Origin: CAVTRI01 sp963737075
Lineage (GTDB): Bacteria; Actinomycetota; Acidimicrobiia; Acidimicrobiales; Palsa-688
Length of the DNA stretch: 64,000 nt
Assembly: GCA_963737075.1 (NCBI GenBank)
Contig: CAVTRI010000002.1
Location: forward strand, 744,001-808,000
Direction of reading: 5' to 3'
Notes under the pieces: generated by a model
What the model saw: only the letters and a program-made list of their open reading frames with translations
Database searches by the model: none
What the model was told of the DNA's origin: nothing
Translations under genes and position numbers: made by a program
Part shown: one piece after another, positions 27,603 to 36,723 of the stretch
How positions within the stretch are numbered: position 1 is the stretch's first letter
Layout of the letters: each line of letters begins with the position of its first letter

Positions 27603-28910
27603 ATGACCAGCTTCGAAAGCGCCGTTGCCGATCTCGAGCGCGAGTGGGCGACCGACCCCCGCTGGACGGGCGTCGAACGCCCGTACGGCGCCGCGGACGT
27701 GGCCCGCCTGCGGGGCTCGGTGCCGGTCGAGTATTCGCTGGCCCGCCAAGGAGCGGAGCGGCTGTGGCAGCTGCTGCACAGCGAGGACTACATCAACGCG
27801 CTGGGCGCGCTGACCGGCGGCCAGGCGGTGGAGATGGTGAAGGCCGGCCTGCAGGCCATCTACCTCTCGGGCTGGCAGGTAGCCGCCGACGCCAACCTGT
27901 CCGAGCAGGTCTACCCGGACCAGAGCCTGTACGCCGCCAACAGCGTGCCGGCTGTCGTCCGGCGGATCAACAACGCCCTGCGCAGGGCCGACCAGATCGA
28001 ATGGTCCGAGCGGTTCGCCGATGGGGGGGGCGCCGGAGAGCATCGACACTGGATGGTGCCGATCGTCGCCGACGCGGAGGCTGGCTTTGGCGGACCGCTC
28101 AACGCTTTCGAGCTGATGAAGGGCATGATCGACGCCGGCGCCGCCGGGGTGCACTTCGAGGATCAGCTCTCATCGGAGAAAAAATGCGGCCACATGGGCG
28201 GCAAGGTCCTCGTGCCCACCGGCCAGCACCTGCGCACCCTGCACGCCGCGCGCCTGGCGGCTGACGTGTGCGACGTGCCCACCCTGGTCGTCGCCCGCAC
28301 CGACTCGCTGGGAGCCAACCTGCTGACGAGCGACGTCGACGAGCGGGACCGGGCGTTCTGCACCGGCGAGCGCACCGCCGAGGGCTTCTACCGGGTGAAG
28401 GCCGGTCTGGACGCGGCCATCGCCCGCGGTCTCGCCTACGCGCCGTACTCCGACCTGATCTGGTGCGAAACCTCGACCCCGGACTTAGACGAGGCCCGCC
28501 GGTACGCGGAAGCCATCAAGGCCGAGTACCCCGACAAGATGCTGGCGTACAACTGCTCGCCGTCGTTCAACTGGAAGCGGCACCTCGACGACGAAACCAT
28601 CGGCCGGTTCCAGAAGGAGCTGGGCGCCATGGGATACACGTTCCAGTTCGTGACCCTTGCCGGATGGCACGCCCTCAACGAGTCGACCTTCGAGCTGGCC
28701 CACGGGTACGCCCGCCGCGGCATGAGCGCCTACGTGGAGCTCCAGCAGCGGGAGTTCAGCCTGGAGGCCGAGGGATACACCGCCACTCGCCACCAGCGGG
28801 AGGTGGGCGCCGGGTACTTCGACGATGTGATGACCACCCTCACCGCGGGGGCCTCCTCAACGTTGGCGCTGACCGGATCCACCGAAGAAGCGCAGTTCGA
28901 GACCGCCTGA
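27603..28910 (+). CDS. aceA: Isocitrate lyase
   Basis: 435 aa. Cleaves isocitrate to glyoxylate and succinate. The catalytic loop KKCGHMGGKVLVP is present with the nucleophilic Cys; other motifs are VPIVADAEAGFGGPLNAFELMK, GVHFEDQLSSE, VARTDSLGANLL and YNCSPSFNWKRHL. Ribosome-binding site GAAAGGAAAA precedes the ATG. A 13-bp GC-rich hairpin follows the stop. Confidence 0.97.
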   Translation: MTSFESAVADLEREWATDPRWTGVERPYGAADVARLRGSVPVEYSLARQGAERLWQLLHSEDYINALGALTGGQAVEMVKAGLQAIYLSGWQVAADANLSEQVYPDQSLYAANSVPAVVRRINNALRRADQIEWSERFADGGGAGEHRHWMVPIVADAEAGFGGPLNAFELMKGMIDAGAAGVHFEDQLSSEKKCGHMGGKVLVPTGQHLRTLHAARLAADVCDVPTLVVARTDSLGANLLTSDVDERDRAFCTGERTAEGFYRVKAGLDAAIARGLAYAPYSDLIWCETSTPDLDEARRYAEAIKAEYPDKMLAYNCSPSFNWKRHLDDETIGRFQKELGAMGYTFQFVTLAGWHALNESTFELAHGYARRGMSAYVELQQREFSLEAEGYTATRHQREVGAGYFDDVMTTLTAGASSTLALTGSTEEAQFETA

Positions 28911-28941
28911 TCGCTTCTCGGCCAGATCGATCAGGCTCGTA

Positions 28942-28972
28942 GCGGCCCGGGCGCAGTGCGCGCCCGGGCCGC
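28942..28972. terminator. Bidirectional terminator-like hairpin after aceA
   Basis: GCGGCCCGGGCGC (28942-28954) and GCGCCCGGGCCGC (28960-28972) make a perfect 13-bp stem with a 5-nt loop, between the convergent aceA and aldose-epimerase genes. No T run follows on either strand, as is common in high-GC actinobacteria. Confidence 0.75.
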
Positions 28973-28981
28973 CTCGCGCCA

Positions 28982-29896
28982 TCAGTCGGCGACGATTCCC
29001 CACGACGCTTCGAAACGCTCGCCTGGCTCCAGGACACGGCGCCCTTCCCCGGTGCGCAGCATGTCCGGCGGAGCGGTCATCGGCTCGACCGCCAAGCTCC
29101 GGCGCCGGCGTGCGGGGTCGGCCAGAGTGTCGCCGCTGAACACCATGACGTAAGTGAATGCGGCGTCCATCCATAACCGCGTGCGAGGGTCACCCTCGCC
29201 GGCGGCGAGCGACACAACCGCCCGCCCCTCCGCATCCCGGTCGAGCTCGGCGAAGCACGTATCGAGCACCTGAGCTCCGACACGACGGCCATCTCGGAAG
29301 TCGTGCGCCGAGCCCTCGACGGGCGAGCGGCCGGTCGGTAGTCCCCGGTCGTCCGCCCGATACCAGGTCGCCGCCGGTACGCGGAGCACCGTGTCGTCGA
29401 CAACGCCTCCGAACGCGGCGAGGTAGGGATGGAAGCCGGCACCCCACGGGCAGGCTCGCTCGCTCCGGTTGACGGTGGTGACCGTGACCGTGAGACCGGA
29501 GTCGGCGAGGCGGTATGCGAGCGACAGATCAAGGATCCAGTCCCACCCTTGCTGGGGGAAGAGACGGTGCCGCATTGTCAGCTGGTCGGTGTCGGCTTCT
29601 CCCGGGGACCAGGATGACCAGCGCACGAGGCCGTGGATGGCATTTCCGGCTTCTGGTTCGGTGATCGCCAGCTGGCGCTCGGTGCCATCCCACACGTAGC
29701 GGCCGTCGCCGACACGGTTGGGCCAGGGCAGCAGGGCCTGTCCTCGGCCACCGTCGCACACCTCACCCTCGGCGTAGCCGTCGAGCACCGGGCGGCTTCC
29801 CACCTCATAGCTCCGCAGCCCGCCACCGACCTCCACGACGATCGCGCGCTGCGGGCCATGCGTGATGGTGTGCTGCTCGCCGGAAGGTGCGGTCAC
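28982..29896 (-). CDS. Aldose 1-epimerase family protein
   Basis: 304 aa galactose-mutarotase-like beta-sandwich. Motifs: LLPWPNRVGDGRYVWDG, AIHGLVRWSSW with the catalytic His, WGAGFHPYLAA with the second His, and SLAVEPMTAPPDML containing the catalytic Glu. It interconverts the anomers of a hexose. It stands alone; the exact sugar cannot be predicted. Starts with ATG at 29896. Confidence 0.88.
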   Translation of the reverse strand: MTAPSGEQHTITHGPQRAIVVEVGGGLRSYEVGSRPVLDGYAEGEVCDGGRGQALLPWPNRVGDGRYVWDGTERQLAITEPEAGNAIHGLVRWSSWSPGEADTDQLTMRHRLFPQQGWDWILDLSLAYRLADSGLTVTVTTVNRSERACPWGAGFHPYLAAFGGVVDDTVLRVPAATWYRADDRGLPTGRSPVEGSAHDFRDGRRVGAQVLDTCFAELDRDAEGRAVVSLAAGEGDPRTRLWMDAAFTYVMVFSGDTLADPARRRRSLAVEPMTAPPDMLRTGEGRRVLEPGERFEASWGIVAD

Positions 29897-29972
29897 GCTG
29901 GGAGGCTACGCGGCCGGACGGCCGGTCAGCGCCGGCATCTCGCTCATAGATAGTGCACATCAGAGAAAACTG

Positions 29973-30002
29973 TTCGACGGATAGCCCAACCGGGCCCATA
30001 CT
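29973..30002 (+). promoter_or_regulatory. Promoter of the 6C RNA candidate
   Basis: TTCGAC at 29973-29978 and CATACT at 29997-30002 with an 18-nt spacer form a plausible sigma-70-type promoter. Predicted transcription start is near 30009, directly at the first 6C hairpin. No coding sequence follows, supporting a non-coding transcript. Confidence 0.55.
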
Positions 30003-30008
30003 GGAGGT

Positions 30009-30092
30009 AGCGCTTGGGCCGGGAATCCCCCCACCGGACCGCAAGCGGATCCGAAGGGCCCGGCTCCCCCCCGCCGGGCCCTTCGTCGCGTC
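30009..30092 (+). ncRNA. 6C RNA (two hairpins with C-rich loops)
   Basis: Hairpin 1 is closed by CGCTTG (30011-30016) and CAAGCG (30042-30047), with an inner stem GG..CCGG / CCGG.CC and a loop containing six consecutive C. Hairpin 2 is a perfect 13-bp stem, 30052-30064 with 30073-30085, whose loop contains seven C. Two stem-loops each showing six or more C are the definition of the actinobacterial 6C RNA (mycobacterial B11). A promoter-like sequence ends 7 nt upstream. In mycobacteria the C-rich loops base-pair with mRNAs of replication and secretion genes. Identification rests on structure only. Confidence 0.75.
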
Positions 30093-30103
30093 TGGCCCAG
30101 CTG

Positions 30104-30214
30104 CTAGTGCCCCTTCCGGAAAGGTTGGCCTGCTTGTCGCTTCGTGGTTTCGTCTCTCAGCGTTGCCTCTTTGAATACCGACAAGCAGGCCAACCTTTTA
30201 TGCTTGGGCACTAG
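30104..30214 (+). repeat. Dispersed palindromic element, copy 2 (intact)
   Basis: 111 bp bounded by CTAGTGCCC and GGGCACTAG (9-bp perfect inverted repeat), with an inner 19-bp perfect inverted repeat AAGGTTGGCCTGCTTGTCG (30121-30139) / CGACAAGCAGGCCAACCTT (30179-30197). The internal sequence is homologous to copy 1. The right end overlaps the stop codon of the acyl-CoA synthetase gene (TAG at 30211-30213). It looks like a non-autonomous mobile element (MITE) or a REP-type palindrome. Confidence 0.85.
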
Positions 30215-31740
30215 GTGGCGGCCCCCGCCGCCCCCCAGTAGGGCGCCCGCAGCTCGCGTTTGAGCACCTTGCCGGAACCGGTCTTGGGCACCTCCTCCAC
30301 GAAGCTCACCGACCGCGGCACCTTGTAGCCGGCGAGGTGCTCGCGAGCGAAGGCGATCACATCGGCGTCGGTCACCCCGGCGCGCGCCGGCACGACGACG
30401 GCGTGCACGCTCTCCCCCCACTCCTCGCTCGGCACGCCGATGACCGCCGCCTCGTAAATGTCGGGTGACAGGTCGAGCGCGGCTTCGATCTCCGCGGGGT
30501 AGACGTTCATCCCACCGCTGATGATCATGTCTTTCTTGCGGTCGGCGATGTAGTAGTAGCCGTCCTCGTCGAAGTAGGCGACGTCGCCGACGGTGTGGAA
30601 GTCGCCCCGGCGGTCGGCCTCGTACTTGTCGTCAGCCTTGTAATACGTGGAGAACACGTTCGCCGCCCGCACGTACAACTCCCCGTTGACGTGCGGCTCG
30701 GTGACCTCGCGGCCGTCGTCGTCGAACAGCCTGATCTCCACGCCGGGCGCCGGCCGCCCACACGACCCCGGCTTGCGAAGGTGGTCCTCGGGCCCGAGCA
30801 CGGTGTCGACGCCCAGCTCCGTCGATCCGTACACCTCCCACAACGAGTCCGGCGGGAAGTCGGCCAGATACACCTTCTTGAGGGCGAGCGTCCACGGCGC
30901 CGCGTTGGCGATCGTCCGCTCGATGCTCGAGCGGTCGTAACGGGCCTTCACCTCTTCAGGGAGGCGGCAGATCATACGAATCGGGGTGGGCGCCGTGAAG
31001 GTCGTCGTCACCTCGTAGGTGTCGACGAGGCGCAGCCAGTCCTCCGCGTCGAACTTGTGCTGCACGACGATCGTGTTGCCGAGCCCCAAGGCGACCGCGG
31101 CGAAGCCCAGAGGGCCGGAGTGGTACAGCGGCCCCGTGGTGATGTAGATGTCGTCGGGCTTGTAGCCGATCATCGTCATCAGCCCCGCGCCCTGCATCGG
31201 GTCTGCGGGCGCGTTGCGGACAGCGCCCTTGGGTTGGCCGGTGGTGCCCGACGTGTAGATCATCGTCGTGCCCCCGGCGTCATCGGGTGGCTCGACGTCA
31301 GCCGTCGGATAGCCATCGAGCCGGCGCTCCAGCGACCCCTCCCCGCCGAAGACGAGGACCTCGCAGACCTTGGGCGTGTCCGGCAGGATTCGGGTGACGA
31401 GCGGCTCGTAGTCGGAGTCGACGATGACGGCCTCGGCGTCGCAGTTGTCCACCACGTAGGCCGCTTCGGATGTGGTCAGGCGATAGTTGAGCGGCACCCC
31501 GACGGCGCCCGTCTTGCGGATGGCGCTGACCGCCAGCAACAAGTCGGCCGAGTTCTGCCCGCACCAGACCACCTTGCTGGCCGGTGTCACACCGAGGTCG
31601 AGCAGGTGGGCCGCCACCTGGTTGGACCGTGCGTTGGCCTCGGCGTAGCTGTAGCTCACGGGTGGCCGGCCGGGCCGGTCGTCAATGATGGCTGGCTTGT
31701 CGGGTTGGATGGACGCGTACGCGGCGAGGATGTCCCCCAT
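30211..31740 (-). CDS. Acyl-CoA synthetase (AMP-forming)
   Basis: 509 aa from ATG 31740, preceded by GGAAGG nine nt upstream; an ATG three codons earlier is too close to that site. ANL-family motifs: MIYTSGTTGQPKGAV (P-loop), YGSTELGVDTV, GDVAYFDEDGYYYIADRKKDMIISGG and the C-terminal catalytic Lys in PKTGSGKVLKREL. It activates a carboxylic acid to its CoA ester; chain length cannot be read from sequence. It is followed on the same strand (upstream in the operon sense) by a second synthetase, 66 bp apart, so the two may share control by the TetR gene. Confidence 0.9.
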   Translation of the reverse strand: MGDILAAYASIQPDKPAIIDDRPGRPPVSYSYAEANARSNQVAAHLLDLGVTPASKVVWCGQNSADLLLAVSAIRKTGAVGVPLNYRLTTSEAAYVVDNCDAEAVIVDSDYEPLVTRILPDTPKVCEVLVFGGEGSLERRLDGYPTADVEPPDDAGGTTMIYTSGTTGQPKGAVRNAPADPMQGAGLMTMIGYKPDDIYITTGPLYHSGPLGFAAVALGLGNTIVVQHKFDAEDWLRLVDTYEVTTTFTAPTPIRMICRLPEEVKARYDRSSIERTIANAAPWTLALKKVYLADFPPDSLWEVYGSTELGVDTVLGPEDHLRKPGSCGRPAPGVEIRLFDDDGREVTEPHVNGELYVRAANVFSTYYKADDKYEADRRGDFHTVGDVAYFDEDGYYYIADRKKDMIISGGMNVYPAEIEAALDLSPDIYEAAVIGVPSEEWGESVHAVVVPARAGVTDADVIAFAREHLAGYKVPRSVSFVEEVPKTGSGKVLKRELRAPYWGAAGAAT

Positions 31741-31805
31741 GGCAGGCATCCTTCCGTGCCACGCGGGGGGCCGTCAAAAACCCTGCGCAGGAAGGACCGG
31801 CGGCT

Positions 31806-33429
31806 CTACGGCGCCCGCACGTCCGCGAAGTGATCTCGCAGCGTCTTTTTCGAAAACTTGCCCACCGACGTCTTGGGCACCTCGTCGATGAAGCGGACCT
31901 CGTCCGGCAGCCACCACTTGGCCACCCGCGGCCGTAGCCAGTCCATGATCTCCTCGACCGTCAGGCTCTGGCCCGGCTTCACGGCGACGCACGCCAGCGG
32001 CCGCTCGACCCACTTGTCGCTCGGCATCGCGATCACCGCCGCCTCGGCGACGGCGGGATGCGCCATGAGCTCGTTCTCCAGCTCCACGGACGAAATCCAC
32101 TCGCCACCCGACTTGATCAGGTCTTTGGTGCGGTCGACGATACGGATGTAGCCGTCGGGGCTGATCGTGGCCACGTCGCCCGTGCGCAGCCAGCCGTCTG
32201 GCGTAAACGACTCCGACGCCCGGTCATCGTTGTAGTAACTGCGGGCGATCCATGGTCCTCGCACCTGGATCTCGCCGCTTGTCTTGCCGTCCCAGGCCAG
32301 CTCCTCGCCGGTGTCGGGTTCGGCGATGCGGATCTCGACCCCGACGACCGGCATACCCTGCGTAGCCCGCAGGTCGGCCTTCTCGTCGTCACTGGCGCCC
32401 GTCCGGTCGAAGCGGATGCGGGCCGTCGAGGCCAGGGGGCTCGTCTCTGTCATCCCCCAGGCCTGGGTGATCGGCACGCCGAACTTCACCCGGAAAGCCT
32501 CCGACAGCGACCGGGGCACGGCGGATTCCGCCGCACACGATGGTTCGCAAGTGGCTGAGGTCGCGACCTTCGAGCAGAGGCTCGCAACCCATCCAGATGG
32601 TCGGCACCCCGGCAGCCAGGGTGACCCGCTCGCTCACCAGCAGCTCGCCGATCGCCTGTGGCGACAGGTCCCGACCCGGAAAGACGACCGACGATCCGGC
32701 TCCCACCGCCGCCTGGCACAGACCCCACGCGTTGGCGTGGAACATTGGCACCACCGGGAGGATGATGTCGTCCTCCGACACGCCCGCGGAGTCGGCCATC
32801 AGCATCCCGAAGGTGTGGAGGACGATCGACCGGTGCGAGTACACCACACCTTTGGGGTTTCCGGTCGTGCCGCTCGTGTAGCACATCGAGGCCGCCTGGT
32901 CCTCGTCGCGAACGCTGTCGAGGGATGCGGGCATCGCTGACTCCAGCAGCTCGTCGTAGTCGACGATCCGCTGATCGTCGGGGATCTCGCCGGTGCCGTC
33001 ATCGACGACCACGACGTGGCGGACCGTCTTGCACTCGTCAATCAGGGGCCACAGGGTGCCAAGCAGGCTCCGGTCCGCGAAGATGACCTCGTCTTCGGCG
33101 TGGTTGACGATGTAGGTGAGCTGGTCGGCGAACAGGCGGATGTTGAGGGTGTGCAGCACCCGCCCGCTGCAGGGGGCGGCGAAGTACAGCTCGAGGTGGC
33201 GGTCCGAGTTCCACGCGAAGGTCGCCACCCGCCCGTCGGCCGAGACGCCCAGCTCGTCGAGCGCGCCGGCCGCCAGGCGCGTTCGAGCCGCCCACTGCCC
33301 GTAGTCCGTCCGGCGGACGCCCTCAGATCCGATGGCCGCGCTCACAAGCTGTTTGTCCGGCCACAGCTGCTCCGCTCGTCGGAACAGCATCGTCAACGTG
33401 AGCGGCTGGTTCTGCATCAACCCCTGCAT
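31806..33429 (-). pseudogene. Second acyl-CoA synthetase, frameshifted
   Basis: Two overlapping frames together give a full-length ANL ligase of about 540 aa. The first (ATG 33429, to about 32527) contains MCYTSGTTGNPKGVVYSHRS and ends its homology at LRTIVCGG; the second continues SAVPRSLSEAFRVKFGVPITQAWGMTETSP through VDRTKDLIKSGGEWIS and PKTSVGKFSKKTLR. On the minus strand the break reads GGAATCC where GGATCC would keep frame, so one extra A (T at 32526/32527 on plus). It resembles medium/long-chain fatty-acyl-CoA synthetases. Either a recent inactivating mutation or an assembly error; the rest of the sequence is intact. Confidence 0.85.
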
Positions 33430-33430
33430 G

Positions 33431-33556
33431 CGGCGCCTCCTCCGGGAAGGTTGGCCTGCTTGTCGCAGGCCAAGCGGTACACAGCGACGATGGCGGTAGT
33501 GCGACGGTGAGAGTAGAACTCCGACAAGCAGGCCAACCTTCGCTGCTCCGGCACCA
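33431..33556 (-). repeat. Dispersed palindromic element, copy 3 (same ends, different interior)
   Basis: Perfect 20-bp inverted repeats GAAGGTTGGCCTGCTTGTCG (33446-33465) and its complement (33522-33541) flank 56 bp that are unrelated to the interior of copies 1 and 2. Flanks outside the repeats (GGCGCCTCCTCCGG; GCTGCTCCGGCACCA) also resemble the outer parts of copy 2. It sits directly upstream of the frameshifted synthetase gene and overlaps its probable ribosome-binding site (AGGAGG before the ATG at 33429). Confidence 0.8.
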
Positions 33557-33607
33557 AGGCGATATTCGCACAGCGCGGCCGCCGCCTGCGTCGGAGGTGG
33601 GCCGGGG

Positions 33608-34252
33608 TCAGTGCAGGCCGATCGCCCGGGTCCATACGAGGGTCAGGGCCTCGACGGCGCGCTCGTCATCGATCCGCTCGCCGAGGAGGTGTCGGACCTG
33701 GCCGAGGTTTTCGACCATGCCGCACAGGACGGCTCCCACGGACTCGGCGTCGAGCGCGGGATCGGCTCGCCCGTCGTTCTGCAAGCGCCGGATGCCTCGC
33801 ACCCCACGGGCGATGAACGCCTGGCGGGCGGCCTGTCGTTGCTCCTTGAAGTACCCGTCGAAGGTCGACACCTGGATGACCAGCTCGTGGAGCCTGGCAT
33901 GTCGGGCGAACGCCTCCAGGTAGAGCCGGTTGGCCGCCGAGATCTGAGCGGCCGGATCTGCTCCGGCGATGTCGCCGACGTGCGACGCGGCATACACCTC
34001 CTCCACGAGCTCCTGCACCACCTCCCGGAAGACGGCCCGTTTGGAGTCGAAGTAGGTGTAGAAGCTGCCGTGAGCCACCCCCGCCTCGGACGCGATGTCC
34101 GCGATGCGAGCGTCGAGGTATCCGTCGCGCTCGAACACGACCGCGGCGGCGTCGACTAGCGCGGCGCGGGTCCGCCGGCCCCGCTCCGTCAGCGGCATCC
34201 CGGACCGTAACCGAGCGGGCGGCGGGTCATGAAGATCTTGCGAGGCGGGCAT
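33608..34252 (-). CDS. TetR-family transcriptional regulator
   Basis: 214 aa (or 196 from an ATG at 34198). N-terminal HTH: TRAALVDAAAVVFERDGYLDARIADIASEAGVAHGSFYTYFDSKRAVF, the classic TetR pattern; the C-terminal ligand domain is helical. It is divergent from the TIGR03084-type gene and carboxylase operon and precedes the acyl-CoA synthetases on the same strand, so it likely controls this acid-degradation region, in the manner of FadR/KstR-type TetR proteins. Ligand unknown. Confidence 0.88.
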   Translation of the reverse strand: MPASQDLHDPPPARLRSGMPLTERGRRTRAALVDAAAVVFERDGYLDARIADIASEAGVAHGSFYTYFDSKRAVFREVVQELVEEVYAASHVGDIAGADPAAQISAANRLYLEAFARHARLHELVIQVSTFDGYFKEQRQAARQAFIARGVRGIRRLQNDGRADPALDAESVGAVLCGMVENLGQVRHLLGERIDDERAVEALTLVWTRAIGLH

Positions 34253-34342
34253 GTCCGGGGCTCTTACAGTTGACGCTCGACGGCTGTGTCAGTAGCCTAA
34301 CTGACGTCGATATCAAGTTCAAGTCAATGGGGAGCGTGCGTA

Positions 34343-35086
34343 ATGCCCGACGTCCAGGCCCTGGTCACCGATCTGGCGGCCGAGCACGACGCGCTTGACG
34401 AGCGCGTCGCGGGCCTCGAGGAGGAGGCGTGGGCGACGCCGACCCCGGCAGAAGGCTGGACCATCCAGGACCAGATCGTCCACCTTGCCTTCTTCGACGG
34501 AACCGCGTCGCTGGCCCTGATGGATCCGGAGACGTTCAGCGCCGGCGACACGACGCCTCCCGAGGCAGGCAGGCCCACTGAGCTCCTGGACCGGTGGAGA
34601 GAGGGCAGAAAGCGCCTCCTCGCCGCGATCGCGGGCGCCGACCCGGCCAGCAGGGTCCCGTGGTACGGGCCGGCCATGGGGTTGGCCAGCTTCACCACCG
34701 CGCGCCTCATGGAGACGTGGGCCCATGGCACCGACGTGGCCGACGCCCTGGGCCTGCCACCAGTGCACAGCCCGAGGCTGCGGCACGTCTGCCACATCGG
34801 GATCGGGGCCCGGCCGTACGCGTTTGCGGTCCACAACCGGGACGATCCGGGCGATCCCATCCGGATCGAGGTCACCCACCCCGAGGCGGCGTGGGGCCCG
34901 CCCGACGCCGGCAACCGGGTGACCGGCGCGGCGCTCGACCTGGCCCTGGTGGTGACCCAGCGCCGGCACCCGGCCGACACCGCCCTCGTCGTCGAAGGCC
35001 CAACGGCGCAAGCGTGGATCGAGGTGGCCCAGGCGTTCGCGGGACCGGCCGGCACGGGCCGCCAACCATCGAAGCGGGCGAGCTGA
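34343..35086 (+). CDS. TIGR03084-type DinB-like metal-binding protein
   Basis: 247 aa. N-terminal mycothiol-dependent maleylpyruvate isomerase/DinB-like four-helix domain: TPAEGWTIQDQIVHLAFFD with a metal-ligand His, and METWAHGTDVADALGLPP with a second His. The remainder is a beta-rich C-terminal domain. The function of the TIGR03084 family is unknown; members are common in actinobacteria with acyl-CoA metabolism. The stop overlaps the carboxylase start (TGATG), placing it first in the operon. Confidence 0.75.
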   Translation: MPDVQALVTDLAAEHDALDERVAGLEEEAWATPTPAEGWTIQDQIVHLAFFDGTASLALMDPETFSAGDTTPPEAGRPTELLDRWREGRKRLLAAIAGADPASRVPWYGPAMGLASFTTARLMETWAHGTDVADALGLPPVHSPRLRHVCHIGIGARPYAFAVHNRDDPGDPIRIEVTHPEAAWGPPDAGNRVTGAALDLALVVTQRRHPADTALVVEGPTAQAWIEVAQAFAGPAGTGRQPSKRAS

Positions 35087-36723
35087 TGGCCCCGGTCCTG
35101 AAGACGGCGGTCGACACCGACGATGCGGCCTTTCAGGAGAACCGGCGGGGCATGGTCGGCCTGCTGAAGGAGATCGACGGCCTGCTGGCGCAGGCGGCGG
35201 CCGGCGGTGGCCCCGCCGCCACCGAACGACTCCGCGCCCGCGGCAAGCTCCCCGTCCGCGAGCGGATCTCGCTGCTGCTCGACCCCGACAGCCCGTGGCT
35301 GGAACTCAGCCCCCTGGCCGGCTACTGCACCGACTACATGGTCGGGGGCGGGATGACCATCGGCATTGGCGTGGTCGAGGGCACCGAGTGCGTGCTGTGC
35401 GCCAATGACCCCACCGTTCTCGGCGGCGCCATGACCTCGGTCGCCATTCCCAAGCTGATGCGGGCGCTCGAGGTGGCGCGGCTCAACCGGCTCCCCTATA
35501 TCCAGCTGGTCGAGTCGGCCGGCGGCGACCTGCGCGGCACCGCCGCCGAGGGCGACGTGGAACGGGCCATGCGGGAAAACCTGACGCACTTCGCGGACAG
35601 CGGTCGCATGTTCCACGACATCACCGAGCTGTCGGCCATGGGTATCCCGACCATCTCGGTGGTGTTCGGCTCCTCGACCGCCGGCGGCGCCTACCAGCCG
35701 GGGCTTTCCGACTACAACATCTTCGTCCGGGGCGGGGCCAAGGTGTTCCTGGGCGGGCCGCCGCTGGTGAAGGTGGCGACAGGCGAGGACGCTGACGAAG
35801 AGGAACTGGGAGGGGCGGAGATGCACGCGTCAGCGAGCGGCCTGGCCGACTACCTCGCCGAGGACGAAGTGGAGGCCATTCGCATGGCCCGAGACGTTGT
35901 CGCCCACCTCAAGTGGCGCAAGCAGGGACCGCTGCCCAAAGACGACCCCGACCCTCCCCGCTACGACCCCGAACACCTCCTCGGCCTCATGCCACTTGAC
36001 CTCCGTGCTCCTGTCGAAGTGCGTGAGGTGATCGCCCGCATCGTCGACGGCAGTCGCTTCGAGGACTTCAAGCCCCGCTACGGGCCGACCCTGGTTTGCG
36101 GCTGGGCGGAGGTGCACGGCTTCCCGGTCGGCATTCTGGCCAACAACGGAGTGCTGTTTTCGGACTCGTCGCAGAAGGCAGGCCAGTTCATTCAGCTGTG
36201 CAATCAGGTCGGTACGCCGCTTCTTTTTCTCCAGCACATCACCGGCTATATCGTCGGCCGAGACTACGAGCGAGAAGGGATCGTCAAGCACGGAAGCCAG
36301 ATGATCAACGCCCTTTCCAACTCGACGGTTCCGCACATCACCGTGATTCTGGGGTCCAGCTACGGGGCCGGGAACTATGGGATGGGCGGTCGGGCCTTCG
36401 ACACCCGTTTCGTGTTCCTGTGGCCGACGGCGAAGATCTCCATCATGGGCCCCAAACAGATGGCCGGTGTGATGTCGATCGTCCGCCGCGCCCAGGCCGC
36501 TCGCCGCGGCGTCGACATCGACGAGGCGTCGGAGCAGGGTCGCACGCAAGCGGTGGAGGACTTCGTCGAAGCGCAGTCGCTGGCGCTGTACGCCACCGGG
36601 CGGGTGGTCGACGACGGGATCATCGACCCCCGCGACACCCGCCACGCGGTCGGCATGGCGCTGTCGGCCTGTCACAGCCGCCCCGTGAAGGGCGCGGATG
36701 GGTTTGGAGTATTTAGACTATGA
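35086..36723 (+). CDS. Acyl-CoA carboxylase, carboxyltransferase (beta) subunit
   Basis: 545 aa with the two crotonase-fold halves. Motifs: VESAGGDLRGTAAEGD, FGSSTAGGAYQPGLSDYNIFVRG, FLGGPPLVKVATGEDADEEELGGAEMHA in the N-half, and GILANNGVLFSDSSQKAGQFIQLC, ILGSSYGAGNYGMGGRAFDTRFVFLWP in the C-half. This is the methylcrotonyl/geranyl-CoA carboxylase type rather than the shorter propionyl/acetyl-CoA type. It transfers CO2 from biotin to the acyl-CoA. It overlaps the preceding gene by one base and the alpha subunit start by 4 nt (ATGA). Confidence 0.92.
   Translation: MAPVLKTAVDTDDAAFQENRRGMVGLLKEIDGLLAQAAAGGGPAATERLRARGKLPVRERISLLLDPDSPWLELSPLAGYCTDYMVGGGMTIGIGVVEGTECVLCANDPTVLGGAMTSVAIPKLMRALEVARLNRLPYIQLVESAGGDLRGTAAEGDVERAMRENLTHFADSGRMFHDITELSAMGIPTISVVFGSSTAGGAYQPGLSDYNIFVRGGAKVFLGGPPLVKVATGEDADEEELGGAEMHASASGLADYLAEDEVEAIRMARDVVAHLKWRKQGPLPKDDPDPPRYDPEHLLGLMPLDLRAPVEVREVIARIVDGSRFEDFKPRYGPTLVCGWAEVHGFPVGILANNGVLFSDSSQKAGQFIQLCNQVGTPLLFLQHITGYIVGRDYEREGIVKHGSQMINALSNSTVPHITVILGSSYGAGNYGMGGRAFDTRFVFLWPTAKISIMGPKQMAGVMSIVRRAQAARRGVDIDEASEQGRTQAVEDFVEAQSLALYATGRVVDDGIIDPRDTRHAVGMALSACHSRPVKGADGFGVFRL

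Noticed and set aside
28020..28040. Run of G residues in aceA as a frameshift site
   Set aside because: The reading frame continues normally with conserved isocitrate lyase motifs on both sides.
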